Positions 23,230 through 35,355 of a DNA stretch of 64,000 nt are shown in pieces (within the stretch, counting starts at the first letter, position 1; each line of letters starts with the position of its first letter). The stretch covers positions 62,001-126,000 of the forward strand of contig JAJNNY010000014.1 in NCBI GenBank assembly GCA_022453515.1, written 5' to 3'. The position numbers and the translations under genes are program-made. This DNA comes from Astrocystis sublimbata (lineage: Eukaryota; Ascomycota; Sordariomycetes; Xylariales; Xylariaceae). Below the pieces are notes generated by a model. It did no database searches, had not been told where the DNA came from, and saw only the letters and a list, made by a program, of their open reading frames with translations.

Positions 23230-26200
23230 GGGACTCGCATTCTAGCCCGCCCATTGATGCATCACGGAGTTGCGCCGAGCTAGTAGCGGGGGTCGATGGA
23301 GAGAGGCTTTTCGTCCAGGTTCGCTTTAACACCAGATCTTGCTTCTTTCTAATGCCCTCACGTAGCAGCGGAAAAGCAATACCTTGTATATACCACAATT
23401 TTATTAGATTTGTATATACCTTGTCGAATATAGAGATTTCCAAACGTTACAGACAACATATATGTATATTTTGTTCATTCTCGACCCTGTCGAAAGCATC
23501 ATTGCTCGCACGCGACCGAATTAGCACGCGTAACGTGAGTCGTGCACCCTCTTTTCGAAGTGATTATTGCCATGCCCAACAAACACCTTCGCTGTTTTCG
23601 TACGTCCAAGTGAATTCCCCATGACCGAATATCCAGGCCTACGTCCATAGCACTCCTATTATGCTCCTCCGCGACTTGATGCGAGGCTCCTCGGGTGCTT
23701 CGCCCGAACACCCTGGCGGAGGAACGCGATGCACTGTCGGCCTTCCAGGCTTCTGCATACGAGGCGTCTCAGTGCTGTGCAGTCGCTTTATCACTGGGCG
23801 GGCGAAACACTCGTCGCGCTGTGCGGTGGCGATCGCGTGGGCGATGTAGTTTCTGTCGCTGCTCTCGGTGCTGTAGGACGACATGTTCGTTGCCTTTCTT
23901 TATTGGGTAGATTTGTATAGAATTGGGCGTTTCGCTTCCAAGAAAATGATAAGGCGAGCTTCTCAATGTTTGATTTGTGTGTAATTTGCGAGTATGCTTC
24001 AGGTATGGTGCTAGAGATTCGCAGCTCAACGATACTGCATGTTATAAGTGACAAGTTCTTTTTTCGCGGCATGATATAAGGAAACCCAGAGCAGAGGAAT
24101 TGTTGTCAGCATATACCTCTTGATGATGAATATTTTATGGGACGCAGACGAAGCACATCTCAAATGGCCTTATTATGATGAAGTTATGATCTTGATGCGG
24201 GTTGAGCTGCAGATATTACTAACGCATGGGCAAGGGAACTTGGTCGTTCGTCATGCCCTAGCTAAGTGGGAGGCGACGGATTCGCTGTTGAATTAATAGA
24301 ATAAAATCACAAACATGAGAGAGAATGGAAATATACAGTGAGCACGAATCATTGTGGCCTAGCAAGTTCATAAATGGCCATTGGCGACGCATCGATAAGC
24401 CGAAACGTGGTTTTGATGAAACAATATGCATGATAGCTTGGACAGAATCATCCAATTCATGCACGGTTGGGAGTACCAACGAGGGTCCTAGGACTGACTA
24501 CCTGCTTGGCCGGGCGTCCCGGCTTGACCCGTCCCAACCTCGCCAACCACTCACATCTTTACCACTGGGATGGAGACAATAGATCGTTAAAAGCTGAATA
24601 TCCCGAATTTGGGTGGAACTGTTCTACAATTTGCAAACCCGAAACTCGCCCGCCGAGACGTTGTGAGAATCCACGACATCCTTGTACAATGCCACGACAG
24701 TAGGGACACTCGTCTTGCGATGAGTCAAAGCAGGAAGGCTACCTAATGTAAGTAAGAAAGGCCTGAATTACATGCCAAAATCACATCGCGATTTACGGGG
24801 TAGCATCCAACTCTGCATTTTCGATGCTGCAGCATTATCGGATAATTAACATCACATGGTCCTGCTTGGTCCTGTTGGGATGGGCGGCGCGGGGCGCCAT
24901 CGGATATGGGGGCATGATTGCGTGGGCTCAAGCTCGGTCCATCTGGCAACCTTAGCACCTTAGCAAGTCCAGCTTACGGAATTGATACCTAAGGTACTTC
25001 CTAGATTGATTACGCATCAGTACATATATTTGATGATATGTAGGTTCGGAAATGCGGCGTCATGAAACAAAGGCACTTGCACTTGCCCTTGTCCTTCCTT
25101 TTCCCCCAGTTCTGCATCTGTTTGGTTTGGTGGTATATAGGTATGGAAATAAACTTTAATTAAGGTGGACGCGGCTTAAAGCGCCATAGAGTGGCACCTC
25201 GCAGGCCTATACAGATAATCTTTGGTGCAATGGAGTAAGCGCAACTATATATACCTATATGTTTATATATATCTACGGTGTTGATATCGTCATGATTAAC
25301 TCTAGGTAAACTATAAGCGGTCATGATGTAACATACTACCTTGTGAGTCAGATGTGATGTAAACGAGCCACAGCCGGTGATGATGCTCAGAGCTGGGGAT
25401 GGAAATCGTCTACAAAGAGCGATATGGCATCTAGGCTAGATGCATGTACTTAGGGATCTATACCTAGGTAGACTTCGTAGCTGCAACCGTGAGATTATTG
25501 TGTGCATCTATCTACATCCATGGCGGTTGGGCACGTCGAGCCAGTCAGGGTGTCAGGTTGTGCTACCTCTTTGGACAGTGGCTTGAATTTACAGCAGCTC
25601 TGCAGGAGGAGAAGCCGTGTGTAAGCCGTCGCTAATTCTACATCGGTACTTGTAGGTAGACACCTAGCCGTGCCTAGGTGCCCGTGGAGGTGGGCCTGAT
25701 CATTTGAGGCGCATGGCATGGATGGCACGGGTGCCAATTGCAAGATGACTAAGAGTGCCGAGCAGGCTGAATCCAGGTCAAGCCCCAAACTCTAAGTCCC
25801 CGGCCTTCCAATAACTAAACACCAAATTCCCAGATCGCTGTCGCATCTCGCAGCTTCGTTTCGCCTGCATCACCACAACCTTGCCCCGCCTGCCCTGTAC
25901 AGCGCAGGCCCATGGCTGCGCACGCGGAACTGTGTATGACGTTTATTCGGGTCTGCTTATGACGACTGCGGCCAAAGCTTAGCTGTAAGTGACTGAACTT
26001 TCATTTGAGTCGGTTCTTGTTTGCATGTAGGTTCGATGTTTATTCGATGGTTATGCGCGTCCCGGTCATTTTCGCTTTCGAGGGTTTCGTGTTTGCTACT
26101 TGCTGCAGCCCTCGCCCCCTCACCACATCACTCCTGCCTGTGTACTTAATAAATACTGCTCTGTCCCTCCCAACTGCTCCCCTTCCCTTCCCTTCTCCTC

Positions 26201-26399
26201 CCTCAGGTTTCGTTCATCTCTTGTGATGATTTCAGCAAACAACTGCACCTTCCAAACTGCTCTCTGCTTTCTGCTCTGTGCACTCTACGCTCTACAATCT
26301 GTCAATTGCAACTCACAACTACAAGCCTTCTTTGGCTACAACAACCACAACAACAACTACAAATCGAACCTGCTTCATACCGAGAAACTAACCATTGCA
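23230..26399. other. 3.2-kb interval; promoter of the SUMO protease
   Basis: Holds one small candidate ORF (listed separately) and otherwise short ORFs. About 25220-25280 is TATATA-rich. A CCTAGG palindrome lies near 25463-25468. From about 26150 the plus strand is CT/CA-rich, as expected of a leader before 26400. Confidence 0.5.
23639..23884 (-). CDS. Small basic ORF, function unknown
   Basis: An 81-residue ORF from a true ATG at 23884 in a good initiation context (CGAACATGTC). It starts MSSYSTESSDRNYIAHAIA, a helical-looking opening, and becomes basic and proline-rich later (HRVPPPGCSGEAPEEPRIKS). No domain was recognised. It converges on the secreted-protein gene. It could be real, a first exon, or chance. 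Confidence 0.3.
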   Translation of the reverse strand: MSSYSTESSDRNYIAHAIATAQRDECFARPVIKRLHSTETPRMQKPGRPTVHRVPPPGCSGEAPEEPRIKSRRSIIGVLWT

Positions 26400-28825
26400 A
26401 TGGCCTTTCTCCAGCAGCCCTCACCCGGCCATAGTTGGACCTCACCCAACCACTTTCTCTCCTGCGACACCTGTCACAACCACCGCAAGGGGGTTTCGAC
26501 CCAGCAATTGGTAGTCGCCCACCGCCTCGCCTGTACCGTGGCCCATAGCGTCGGCCAGCCGTACACCTACCGCGCCATCGCCGTCAGTCCGCGTCTGTCG
26601 CGCTTTGATCTCGATCCGCGCCTGCGTCATCTTGGTCGAGCTCAGGCTGAGGAACGCAACGCCCGCGCCCCTCCCCCGAGCCAGCGCCCACCCGTTACTA
26701 TCCAGGTGCCCAACCTTTATCGCCCTGTTCGCACCAACTCAGCCATTGCTCTGCCTCTCAGGCGCGGTCGTGACTTCGACGATACGCCTGAGCCTGCTCG
26801 GTACTTTGTGCCTGAGCGTACACCAACGGTATGTCCCTTTGTCTGCCATCTTTCTCCCGTGCAATGCTGATCTCTTGCCCCTCCCTGTAGGTGTCCAATG
26901 ACCAGCCTGCCTAGAAAGCAGGCCTGGACTTGGCGGCAAACTCTGAAGCCGAAGGAACAACACCGTCTGGTCCCTCCCCGAGCCACTCTCCAACTTCTTC
27001 CCCAACTTCCTCCTTGATCGACGATTTCGATCTCCCCATGCCCGGCACCTGGCCTTCGTGGGCTGACGAACCGAACCCTGTCCCGCCTCCTTCACGTCCG
27101 GCTGTCTCTCGTGCCGAGCTTCAGCCTCCATCATCCGATCCGCTTGATGCTGCTGCAACCCCTCATGGAAATGGCGTCTTCACTATCTTCCGCGGCGTGT
27201 CCGCTTTTGTGTTTGGCGCGTTCCGAAGCGTATCTTGGCGAGTCACTCAGCCTGCCGAGCAACCACAGAGTGTTGTTGATCCCATTGTTGATCCCACTCT
27301 TGCATGGACCACCGCGATGACACAGACGGGACTGGTTACTCAGAATGACGTCCCACGCGTCCCCAAGCGCCCTAGAATTTCCTCTGGTCCAGAACGTCTG
27401 GGGAGTCTATCTTCGAACGGATCTCTTCCATTCTACGCACGCTCGATCAGCACGCCTAATGCGAACTTCAATCATGCGGGACATTTCTCCCTAGATGCGA
27501 TCGACTCGTCCGACAGCGAGGATGAAGAAAATGGCCAAGAGAATGTGGGCAGTCCAATGGACATTGATACGCCTTCGCCTGTTGGCTTGAACCCGTCGAA
27601 TCCCGTTTGGGCTGGCGAATCTACCCACATGAATTCACCATTCTGGCCTCGTCCTCAACGACGGCTCATTGATCCGGAAAACTTCCGATCTGTTCTTCGC
27701 TCCGAAAACAGACTCAATACGAGTCCCGCGAATGTTGCCGTTCGTCGGGCAGTTAAGTTCTTCCCGAAAGGATCGCCATCTCCAAAACAACCTGTTTCGC
27801 CCTCAAAAGCGAATAGTGACGTGCGTGACGAAAGCCGTCTCGAGAACACGGCAACCACCACCTACGATGCCCCATCACCCGGCAAGACGAATACTGCACG
27901 ATATGGCGATGCACTTGAGTTCTTCCCGAATGAGGTCATTCATTCTTTGCCTGGTCTCGGGGATGAATCTCTGCCCGCTGATGGCCTCAAGGTTGAGCTT
28001 CTGAAACGTCAAATGATGGAGCGTCTTCGTAAAGAGGAGGAAGAGACTCAGAATGCCATCTTCCGACACCTTGGTGTCCGCCGACCCAAGGCACCCTTGA
28101 TCACCGAGGCCCCCTCGCAGTGGATGAGAAGAGTTCTTGATGCACCTAGAAGTGGCACGTTTGATCCCCGGCCTGTGCATCCCGACGCTGTTGAATTGAA
28201 GCCTCGAGATTTCGCGAAACTGATCCCTGCTACTGGCTGGCTGAATGACGACTGCGTCCACTCCACGCTCTGCTGCCTCGCCGCTTATATCAACAACAAG
28301 GCTGGCGTCAAGCCAAAAGTTGACACCCCCAAATGCGTGGCAGTGTCTTCTCTGTACTGGAAGGCCTTTTGTGATGACTACAACAAACTTTTTCCCCGCC
28401 CGTTCAGCCGCAAGTGGCATATGTTACCAGGAAATTTCTTGGACATTGACACAGTTCTCATCCCTGTCAACTCGAATGCGCACTGGACCCTCATCGTCAT
28501 CCGCCCGTCGCGCAGAACAGTCTCGTATCTAGATTCGTTCCACCACCGAAGCCAGGCGCAGCTTAATCACGCATATCACTGGATCAAACGCTTCCTTGGG
28601 GACAAATTCGTCCGCGAGGAGTGGAACACGATAGATTTTACCATTCCAAGACAGACGAACGCATTTGACTGTGGAGTCTTCGTTTTGACGAATGCCATCT
28701 GTTTGGCCCTAGGTGTAAGCCCACACACCTATGATGAATCTGAACTCCCAAAACAACGGCGGTGGTTGGGAGGAATGCTCCTGAATGGAGGTTTTAAAGG
28801 AATGTTTAGCCTTGACCGTTTCTGA
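26400..28825 (+). CDS. Ulp1-type SUMO protease (peptidase C48)
   Basis: Two exons (26400-26828, 26915-28825) give 779 residues. The long N-terminal two thirds is low complexity (Pro/Ser-rich, with an acidic stretch DSSDSEDEENGQEN). The C-terminal about 200 residues form a Ulp1 cysteine protease: LKPRDFAKLIPATGWLNDD at the entry, His666 in NAHWTLIV, Asp683 in YLDSF, Gln723 in RQTN and Cys729 in AFDCGVFVL. All four catalytic residues are present. It should process SUMO precursor or remove SUMO from nuclear targets. The intron acceptor must be CCTAG|AAAGC at 26914, because the better-looking CTGTAG at 26890 would bring an in-frame TAG. The same frame is open upstream to an ATG at 26225, but 26400 has the better context. 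Confidence 0.92.
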
Positions 28826-30470
28826 GGTGAAGACTTAGAACCTGTTCTTTGTATGGTATATTTAGTTTTCCCTGACTGGCGGTGTCATCATCATTATCAT
28901 CGTCGTTGTGGTCTCTCTGACCATAGTTTTGGGGTATTAGTATTAATACACTGCTTGAATTGTGTCTATTGCTTGGTTATTCGATTTCCTTTCCAGAATG
29001 CTTGAGGTGATTAAATGTTGCTGCATCATAAGTGTTGACGGTTGCAATGCCTAAAATGCAATACTGCGGTCTTAGAATGCCCCTATGCTAGAATTTTCGG
29101 TCTAATATATCTATTATGAGAATTTAGAGGTTCGTTCGGTATTTCGAACATAGTGAACGAAGAGTACACCGACGGGGTTGTGCACCTAAATTCGCTCCAA
29201 GGGTGCAAGACGGCGGGAAGCTACGTCACTCGAACCACTCGTCGTCGCTTACGACAACTTACCTTTCGACCTATCCTACCTCGACAAGTACCTAGGTGAG
29301 CTTCCAGTCGAAAAGGGAATTGGCATAGATATGACTACCTTCCCGGACCTCCCATTTCTCATCAGCTTTTTCGCTCGTGTCTTGCATGATCAAGGTTGCT
29401 CAATATCAAGCACCTGATCGAACGATCGGAGTTTTGGCTTCGGGATGACAAGGCAAAAGCTTATAGTCAATGATTGGTCGCAAGTAACTTACATACTTTG
29501 TCCCTTATCGTGACATATGTAATAGTGGAAGAGGAACTGCTCACTTGTGATCGCGTTCGCGACTTACCGTTACTGGCACATGATCAGACTGGTTTCATGT
29601 ACTATTGACATATTCTGACTTCACCAGAAATATATGTCCTCTAATGGTTGGATCATAAATGGCGCGTCTGTTTCGTTGCACCTAGGAATCAAATGACATA
29701 CAAATACTGTAGTCAAAATGGAGTTCATCATGTGCGTTAAAGTCACAAATCATCGCGACCAGTGAAGGTATGCGCGCCCTTTTGATGAGGTGAATAATCA
29801 TACCAGAAGGGTGTTGAACGTTGCCCCAAACCAAGTAGCCACAGTGTCACAAAAGGTCACTTGGTGGTTGCGTCGAACCACTTGCACAATGGTGCTTGGA
29901 TTGTTTCCAGTATGATTGAATCAGAGCCAAGCACTGTTGGATTTTATGAAACGATACTCTCGTGTCGATACTTTCCCCGTGGGACATGCGTCGAGGGTTA
30001 TCCTACGGCATGTCGCCATCGCCTCAAGCTCACATACTACAGCCCAGTACTCGGTGAAACCTTCTGGACGTATTGTTCAATCAAAAAAATGCAATATGGG
30101 TCGTGTGGCAATAGAAATAGCTATGTAGCATGAAACGTTGACCAGACCAGATTGAGTTGAGGTCAGAATGCTCTTATCAATTCGAATCAGAATGCTCTTA
30201 TCAATTCGAATCAGAGATGAACTGTATCTACCGGCCAAATCAGATCCTAAGATACCATTTTTATCTCTCTAATGAAGGTTACCCATATCCTGTCACTTGA
30301 ACTTTCATGTAGCCACAGGGTGATCAGCCGGACATATTGATTATGAGAGACATGCAAAAGTTGTATAATGGTGTAAGGAGACCAGGCGTGATGACTCGAC
30401 TGAGATGATGCTACTCGATAACATATAGATAGACCAACGCTTTTCTTCAGGAAGCGCGGGAGATTTCAAA
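28826..30470. other. Intergenic with a 24-bp tandem repeat
   Basis: Short ORFs only. Contains the repeat at 30163-30210 and a CCTAGG palindrome near 29290-29295. Confidence 0.5.
30163..30210. repeat. 24-bp tandem repeat, two copies
   Basis: The unit TCAGAATGCTCTTATCAATT CGAA occurs twice without mismatch and is followed by a partial third start (TCAGA). Confidence 0.9.
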
Positions 30471-31014
30471 ATGACCTCCTACGGGGATACTTTGCGACTC
30501 AAGCGGCAATTAGAACGTTTCATGGAAGCTTTCAAGCATCATACCTCCGTAAGTTGGTTGGACGGTCTGGTTCACTCTCATTTCATGATTATTCCGTGTG
30601 TCAATCTCATGTTTTTTTATCCTTTTTTTAAAAAAAAAAATAAAAATAAAAAAAGTCTCCTATAAATGATGACAAGTCAATCAAGAGCCAGACATCGAGC
30701 TTCAACTTGAATATATTGCTAACTCCCTTTCTGCTTAATTTTTTTGCCAGATCGATTACCCCGAGAAGAAGAAGCTCAGGCCCCAAAATCCTGTTGTGAT
30801 GGCCATCCGCTTCAATGGGGACAACAATCATGTGACCCCGGTTCCGAACCGCATCATTGATCTCATACCCATGCATATTGAGTCGAACGCAACCATCGGG
30901 GAGGATAAGGAGCCGGCGGTGGTGGGCACCTACTACCGGCTGATTGACGCGACTGCAGTGTCTGGAGACTTGATTTGTTTGTTCATTGAACGGCATGTTT
31001 ACGTGAGGGAATAA
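30471..31014 (+). CDS. Small two-exon protein of unknown function
   Basis: Exon 1 (30471-30548) starts at an ATG and encodes MTSYGDTLRLKRQLERFMEA plus six more residues. Exon 2 (30751-31014) starts IDYPEKKKLRPQNPVV and ends in ERHVYVRE. The 202-bp intron has a strong donor (GTAAGT), a CTAAC branch-like site, a T-tract and CCAG, and keeps phase 0. It also carries an A/T-only tract near 30613-30653. The product would be 113 residues with no signal peptide. Exon 2 reads like a compact folded domain, but I recognise no family. It converges on the SAL1-like gene. Confidence 0.5.
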
Positions 31015-31653
31015 AGCTTCAGTTGGAGAGATAGTGTCGGTGAACGTATACGTCTGGCTTAGATATGAAAGCATCGTCTGCTGGGAAAGTGAGTTCAGGC
31101 GGGCTTTCAGCAAACCTTCAACCTGACAAGCACCTGCGGTGGCTGTGCACTTCGAAATTGGGATATCAAATATCTCTTATGAGGTACTGTCATTCGTCTT
31201 GATCTGCCTATAAACCTTTTTTCGGCAATGGATAGCTACCTATGTATGAGGTAGGGGTATCAACATCTCTGCCCTTTTTAGTGAACACCCATCTTGATTT
31301 TTGTGATCAAGGGTGTCTCAGAAACTCAAATGAGACAAAAATAACATGGCCAGTGAGTAATAGCAGAGATCCTGAACGCCAGCCAATGCATGCCAATATG
31401 GACAGAAAATAACCACTTGGGTTTCCTAGCTTATCCCGTATCCTTCCTGGTGTGTAGTCCCCAATTCTATGCTCTAAATAGTCGGGTAAGGAAAAATTCG
31501 GAAAGAATCAATGTCGGCTTTTCCCCATGATCAATACTGCGTAGTTAGTGGTGTACGGATATCGATGTGAAATAAGGCCCAAGGTATGTCGGGACCCTGC
31601 GGGAGGGAGCATAAGCTTGTAGGCCTGTGTCTTTGTGCGCGAAAACTGCTCTA
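31015..31653. other. Convergent intergenic region
   Basis: Lies between two gene ends. No gene-like ORF. Contains a short imperfect inverted repeat around 31288-31317 (ACACCCATCTTGAT ... ATCAAGGGTGT), which may be a terminator-like hairpin. Confidence 0.45.
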
Positions 31654-34210
31654 CTAATGCAGGTGCATGACGCTCTTCGTTTTCTCGTACACCATCCACG
31701 TTATACTAAGCGCGGGGGCCACTTTCAACAAATTCGGCATCAATCCTTTGTAGAGGCCTCGGACACCTTCGTTCTTGACCGTTTTATGGGCGACGTCCCA
31801 GATGCCGGTATATCGTTGTGGGTGCATACTGGTACCTTGCGTCTGCAGTCTAGTGCGCAGCACGTTGAGCGGATACACGACCGTGGCACCAAAAGCACCA
31901 GACGAGGCACCCATGATTCCGGTGGCAAACGTGCTAGGATGTGCGTCCTCCTCATGACAGCCGGTCTTCTTCGCTTTATACTGGACGTAAGTAGTTTTCA
32001 ATAGCTCGAAAGAGCCCATATCAATGGCAGAGTATGGGAACATTCCGATCAAGCCCATTGTGACACCGCGGTAAGCCGCACGAGGGCCTCCCTCCGCCAA
32101 CATCTTGCGAGCGGTCTGCAGAAGAAGTGCATTTCCTCGAGCTCCGCCAGACACATGCTCAGATTGCAATCTTTTAGCTCTGTCAGTATTGTATGACGAT
32201 AGGCTGAAGTCAATGCCTACCGAAATTTGAGCGTATCTAGAGGATAGACGCAGAATCTGGCCATTAAGGTTAGAGCATGTATCAAGAGAGCGAATATTGA
32301 CTCACTGTGCGGCCATGCCAGCTGCGCCACCAGCAACGAATTTCGAGTACGGGTTTATGTGCTGTGGATCATTGTGACCTTCCAAACCAGCCAAGGCATT
32401 CTTGGCAGCCTCGTATGCTCCAAACTACAAGAAGAGTAAGTTGTGATTCTGAGCGCATCGGGTACGAAGTATGTATACTCTGATTGCAGTCTCCGGCATG
32501 ATTTTAACCACGTTGAGCCCGTTGCCTAAGCACAATTATCGTTAAAAACAGTGTCATTCAGTGAAACAAAGGCCGACCCACCTGCAAAGAAGCCTCTCAT
32601 GCCTCCGGACTTGTACAGGTCACTGATGGCCGACAAAAGCGGTCGTCCGGCTCTTTTGGCAGCCTGAGCGACTCGGCCTTTCTGGGCAGCTTCGGCAGCT
32701 GCATTGGCTTCAGACTTTGTGTTGACTAACAAGTACACTTTGAGCCGATCAAGGGGTGCAGTAGCGGTGCGAGAGATGCCGCCCGCGATAGCTCCGGCAA
32801 CAAAATAGCCTGGATCCGGGATGTATCTTATCAGCACGGGTTTCTTCACCTTGACTTCACGTGTTGCATCTTCATCCTGAGTGTCTTGAGAAGTGGAAAG
32901 GTCAGCCGGCGTTGCTCCTCGCACCGCGTTAGATATGCTAGAGGATACCCTAGACGCGATAGCAACATCGGGTACCGGATCGGACGATTGTGGTGCTGCT
33001 AGGTTCATTCCGCCAGGTTGTGGGGTCGCTCGTGAGATCTCCGGTGCCGGTGAGTGCGGGCGGGAATCGGATTCGGACACAGATAAAGATGAAGAAGTAG
33101 AAGAAATAGATGAGGAAGATAGGGAGGAATCAGAAGCTGCTACCGATGTAGGGTTCTTTTTCGCTGGTTGCCAGGTAGGAAAAGCCAGTTTTATGATTGA
33201 ACCAAAGAACACGGATAGAAAGAAGCTTGTGATCGTACCTAAACCCTCCAGAGTCTTCTCGCTCATTACAGGGTCTCCTTCTGAACTCAGAGTCAACACC
33301 TCCGAATAGAAGGTATAGACCGTATGCAACGTTGTCGCAGAATTTGTGTTTGTCATGAATAGCAAAAAGTTGCTGAAGGAAAGAATTGATCAGTATTTCT
33401 CAGGCATATACTGACCACTGGCTGGGCCCAAAGAGCCTTATGCAAATGTAAGAAAGCTCCGAGGTTCACTCTGAAGTAGAACTCGGCGTTCCCATGCAGA
33501 CAAGCAGCATACAGCTCCATGACCTTTATAAATGGGTTTCCATGATTTCTATTCTATGCAGGAAAGAGGTATAGGAAGTTAGCTTACCGCCACTCTTCAT
33601 ACGAGATGTATCCATCACGGTTATGGTCCATATCTCCAAAGAACTCTTCCAATCGGCGATTGGGGACTGCCAAACCAGTCTTCTGGAATGCAGCTTGGAG
33701 CTCCGCCTTGTCAAGCTTGCCGTTCTTGTCTCGGTCGATGGAACGGAACAGCTGGTAGAGCTGGCGCTCAGCTGCTTCAACAAAGACACGAAACTCTGCG
33801 CCAAGTCAGTCTCGGGGTGCTAGATGACATGTATGTACGCTTGAAGTGGATAGTGGGCGACAGTCGATATCGAGTGTCGTTTCGGGTGAGGCGAACAAAC
33901 CTTCGTACTGAATCTTGCCATCCCCACTGGTATCAACAGTCTTGGTGATATCCTTAAGCATATTGTCGGCATTTTTGAGGGCTAGGCGAGCTGCGTCAGC
34001 ACAAGGCGCGTGTGTGCGAAGGGATATCGGTGGAAGCTGTCACTGACGATGGTCGATCTTCTTAAGACCTCGTTGCAATCCCTTCCAATCCAGCTCACCC
34101 TTGCCCTGGTAGTCGAGCTGCTTCCAGAGCTTCTCGATACGAGCGTCGCGCTCGTTCTGAGACTCTGCCATCTCCCTCTCCACCTCGGTAAGCACGTCGG
34201 AAGGCTTCAT
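31654..34210 (-). CDS. SAL1: Ca2+-binding mitochondrial carrier (SCaMC/SAL1-like)
   Basis: Eight exons: 34210-34048, 33990-33901, 33795-33588, 33372-32582, 32525-32479, 32424-32306, 32256-32221 and 32170-31654, giving 656 residues. The N-terminal half faces the intermembrane space and has EF-hands DTSGDGKIQYEE (about 73-84), DRDKNGKLDKAE (105-116) and DHNRDGYISYEE (141-152), plus a degenerate first hand. After a long Ser-rich linker come three carrier repeats with the signatures APLDRLKVYL, YPLDTLKFRLQ and YPLNVLRTRLQ. The family exchanges ATP-Mg for phosphate across the inner membrane in response to cytosolic calcium. The intron at 33373-33587 is long (215 bp). The last acceptor is taken as CTAAAAG (32171), which restores FRLQSE. 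It is divergent from cyclin C, sharing a 1.1-kb promoter region. Confidence 0.93.
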
Positions 34211-35355
34211 GCTATGTGTTCATGACAGACAGCATAGAATTCAACGAGTGTCTGTGGGGACTACGGTTCGGGCATCGTTGTGCGGCGCGCGGGGGACGAT
34301 TGTCGCATTCGCGTTGCTTCGTTTCGCATGCGCTCACGGGCTCGGTGGGGGGTGGTTATATGGATAGGGACGGGGTAGTCGGATAGTAGGGATACCGATG
34401 AGGTTAAGGATATTGAGTAAATGATGTCGGATGGTTCTGTCAAAAGAGAAAAGGGCTTCTAAAGGTTTCAAATGACCTCAAAGGGGTGGGTTCAAGGGTG
34501 CGACGGTTGTGCGCAAGATGAGGCACACCCCTTCACACGCAAATGTCGAATCGTGCCAAGAGAAGAATCAGGGTTCCCGAACGACCGGATTGCGAATCGC
34601 TCAAGGGCAATTGGTACTTGCTGCAGCAGGTGGGCTGGCGAGGGCTGGGTCGCGGTGCCTTGCCGATAACGCAGAGCAGCTGCGTCGATAAGCGGCGGGC
34701 GGTGGTTTAGTCCGTGCACTACGTCATTGAGCACGGTAAATTCTCACGGCGAAGTCTGCGTGCATCACACAGCTTCACGCGTAGCCCTCGCACAGTATAC
34801 AAGTATACTTACCTATTCACTCATCGGTACGTACCGTACTAAGAGTGTTGTACCTGCCTTACCTGACTGACTGACCCTTACCGACCGACCACCTGGGCAG
34901 CAGACCACGCATCGTCGTCCCTCACTTCAAGGTTGTCTGATTCACAAGACCAAGCAGTCCCCTCTTTCCCTCAGCGTGTGTGGCCATTTCGGTCAGCAGC
35001 GACTCGGCAGTCGCTGCTCAGATATCAGTCTGAAATTCTGAATACACAATCAGCTGTGTTTAGCTTAAAGGTCTGCTACCTACTGCTACCTCTTGCTCCT
35101 GGTTTTTGCTTGTCCTGCCTGCAGTCCAGCCCATCTCTATGCCCACCTAAGGTACCCAACCCTATTCAATAAGTCTCGAAGCCTACCTAGGTACAGTGTT
35201 GGCATCACAGCTCTGTCTGGAATTGTTAGAATATCATAGCATTGTAGCTGGCCCCATACATCATAACAACAATGCCTGTATAAATAACTTCTCACCCTTC
35301 CTCGAACCCTGCACAACATAGGTGTGAAGCTGATCGCTTTTCCACAAATCCAACC
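34211..35355. promoter_or_regulatory. Divergent promoter region, SAL1-like / cyclin C
   Basis: A 1.1-kb gap between two outward-facing starts. TACCTACC/CCTAGG-like palindromic runs lie near 34795-34870 and 35183-35195. No specific factor site was assigned. Confidence 0.5.

Noticed and set aside
26100..26399. N-terminal extension of the SUMO protease from an upstream ATG at 26225 or the open frame before it
   Set aside because: The sequence is leader-like and Cys/Leu/Asn-skewed; ATG at 26400 has the better context. Not excluded for 26225.
27875..28420. A 181-codon frame antisense to the SUMO protease
   Set aside because: Lies entirely inside the confirmed catalytic exon on the other strand; no features of its own.
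30628..31113. A 161-codon frame antisense to the two-exon gene
   Set aside because: It covers the intron and exon of the plus-strand gene, whose splice signals are strong; the antisense frame ends in a poly-Phe/Tyr artefact of the A/T tract.
33420..33550. Internal segment of the 215-bp SAL1-like intron as a constitutive exon
   Set aside because: Splicing it in leaves phase 0, whereas the next exon (WR|NFLLF) requires phase 2, so it would destroy the carrier domain.
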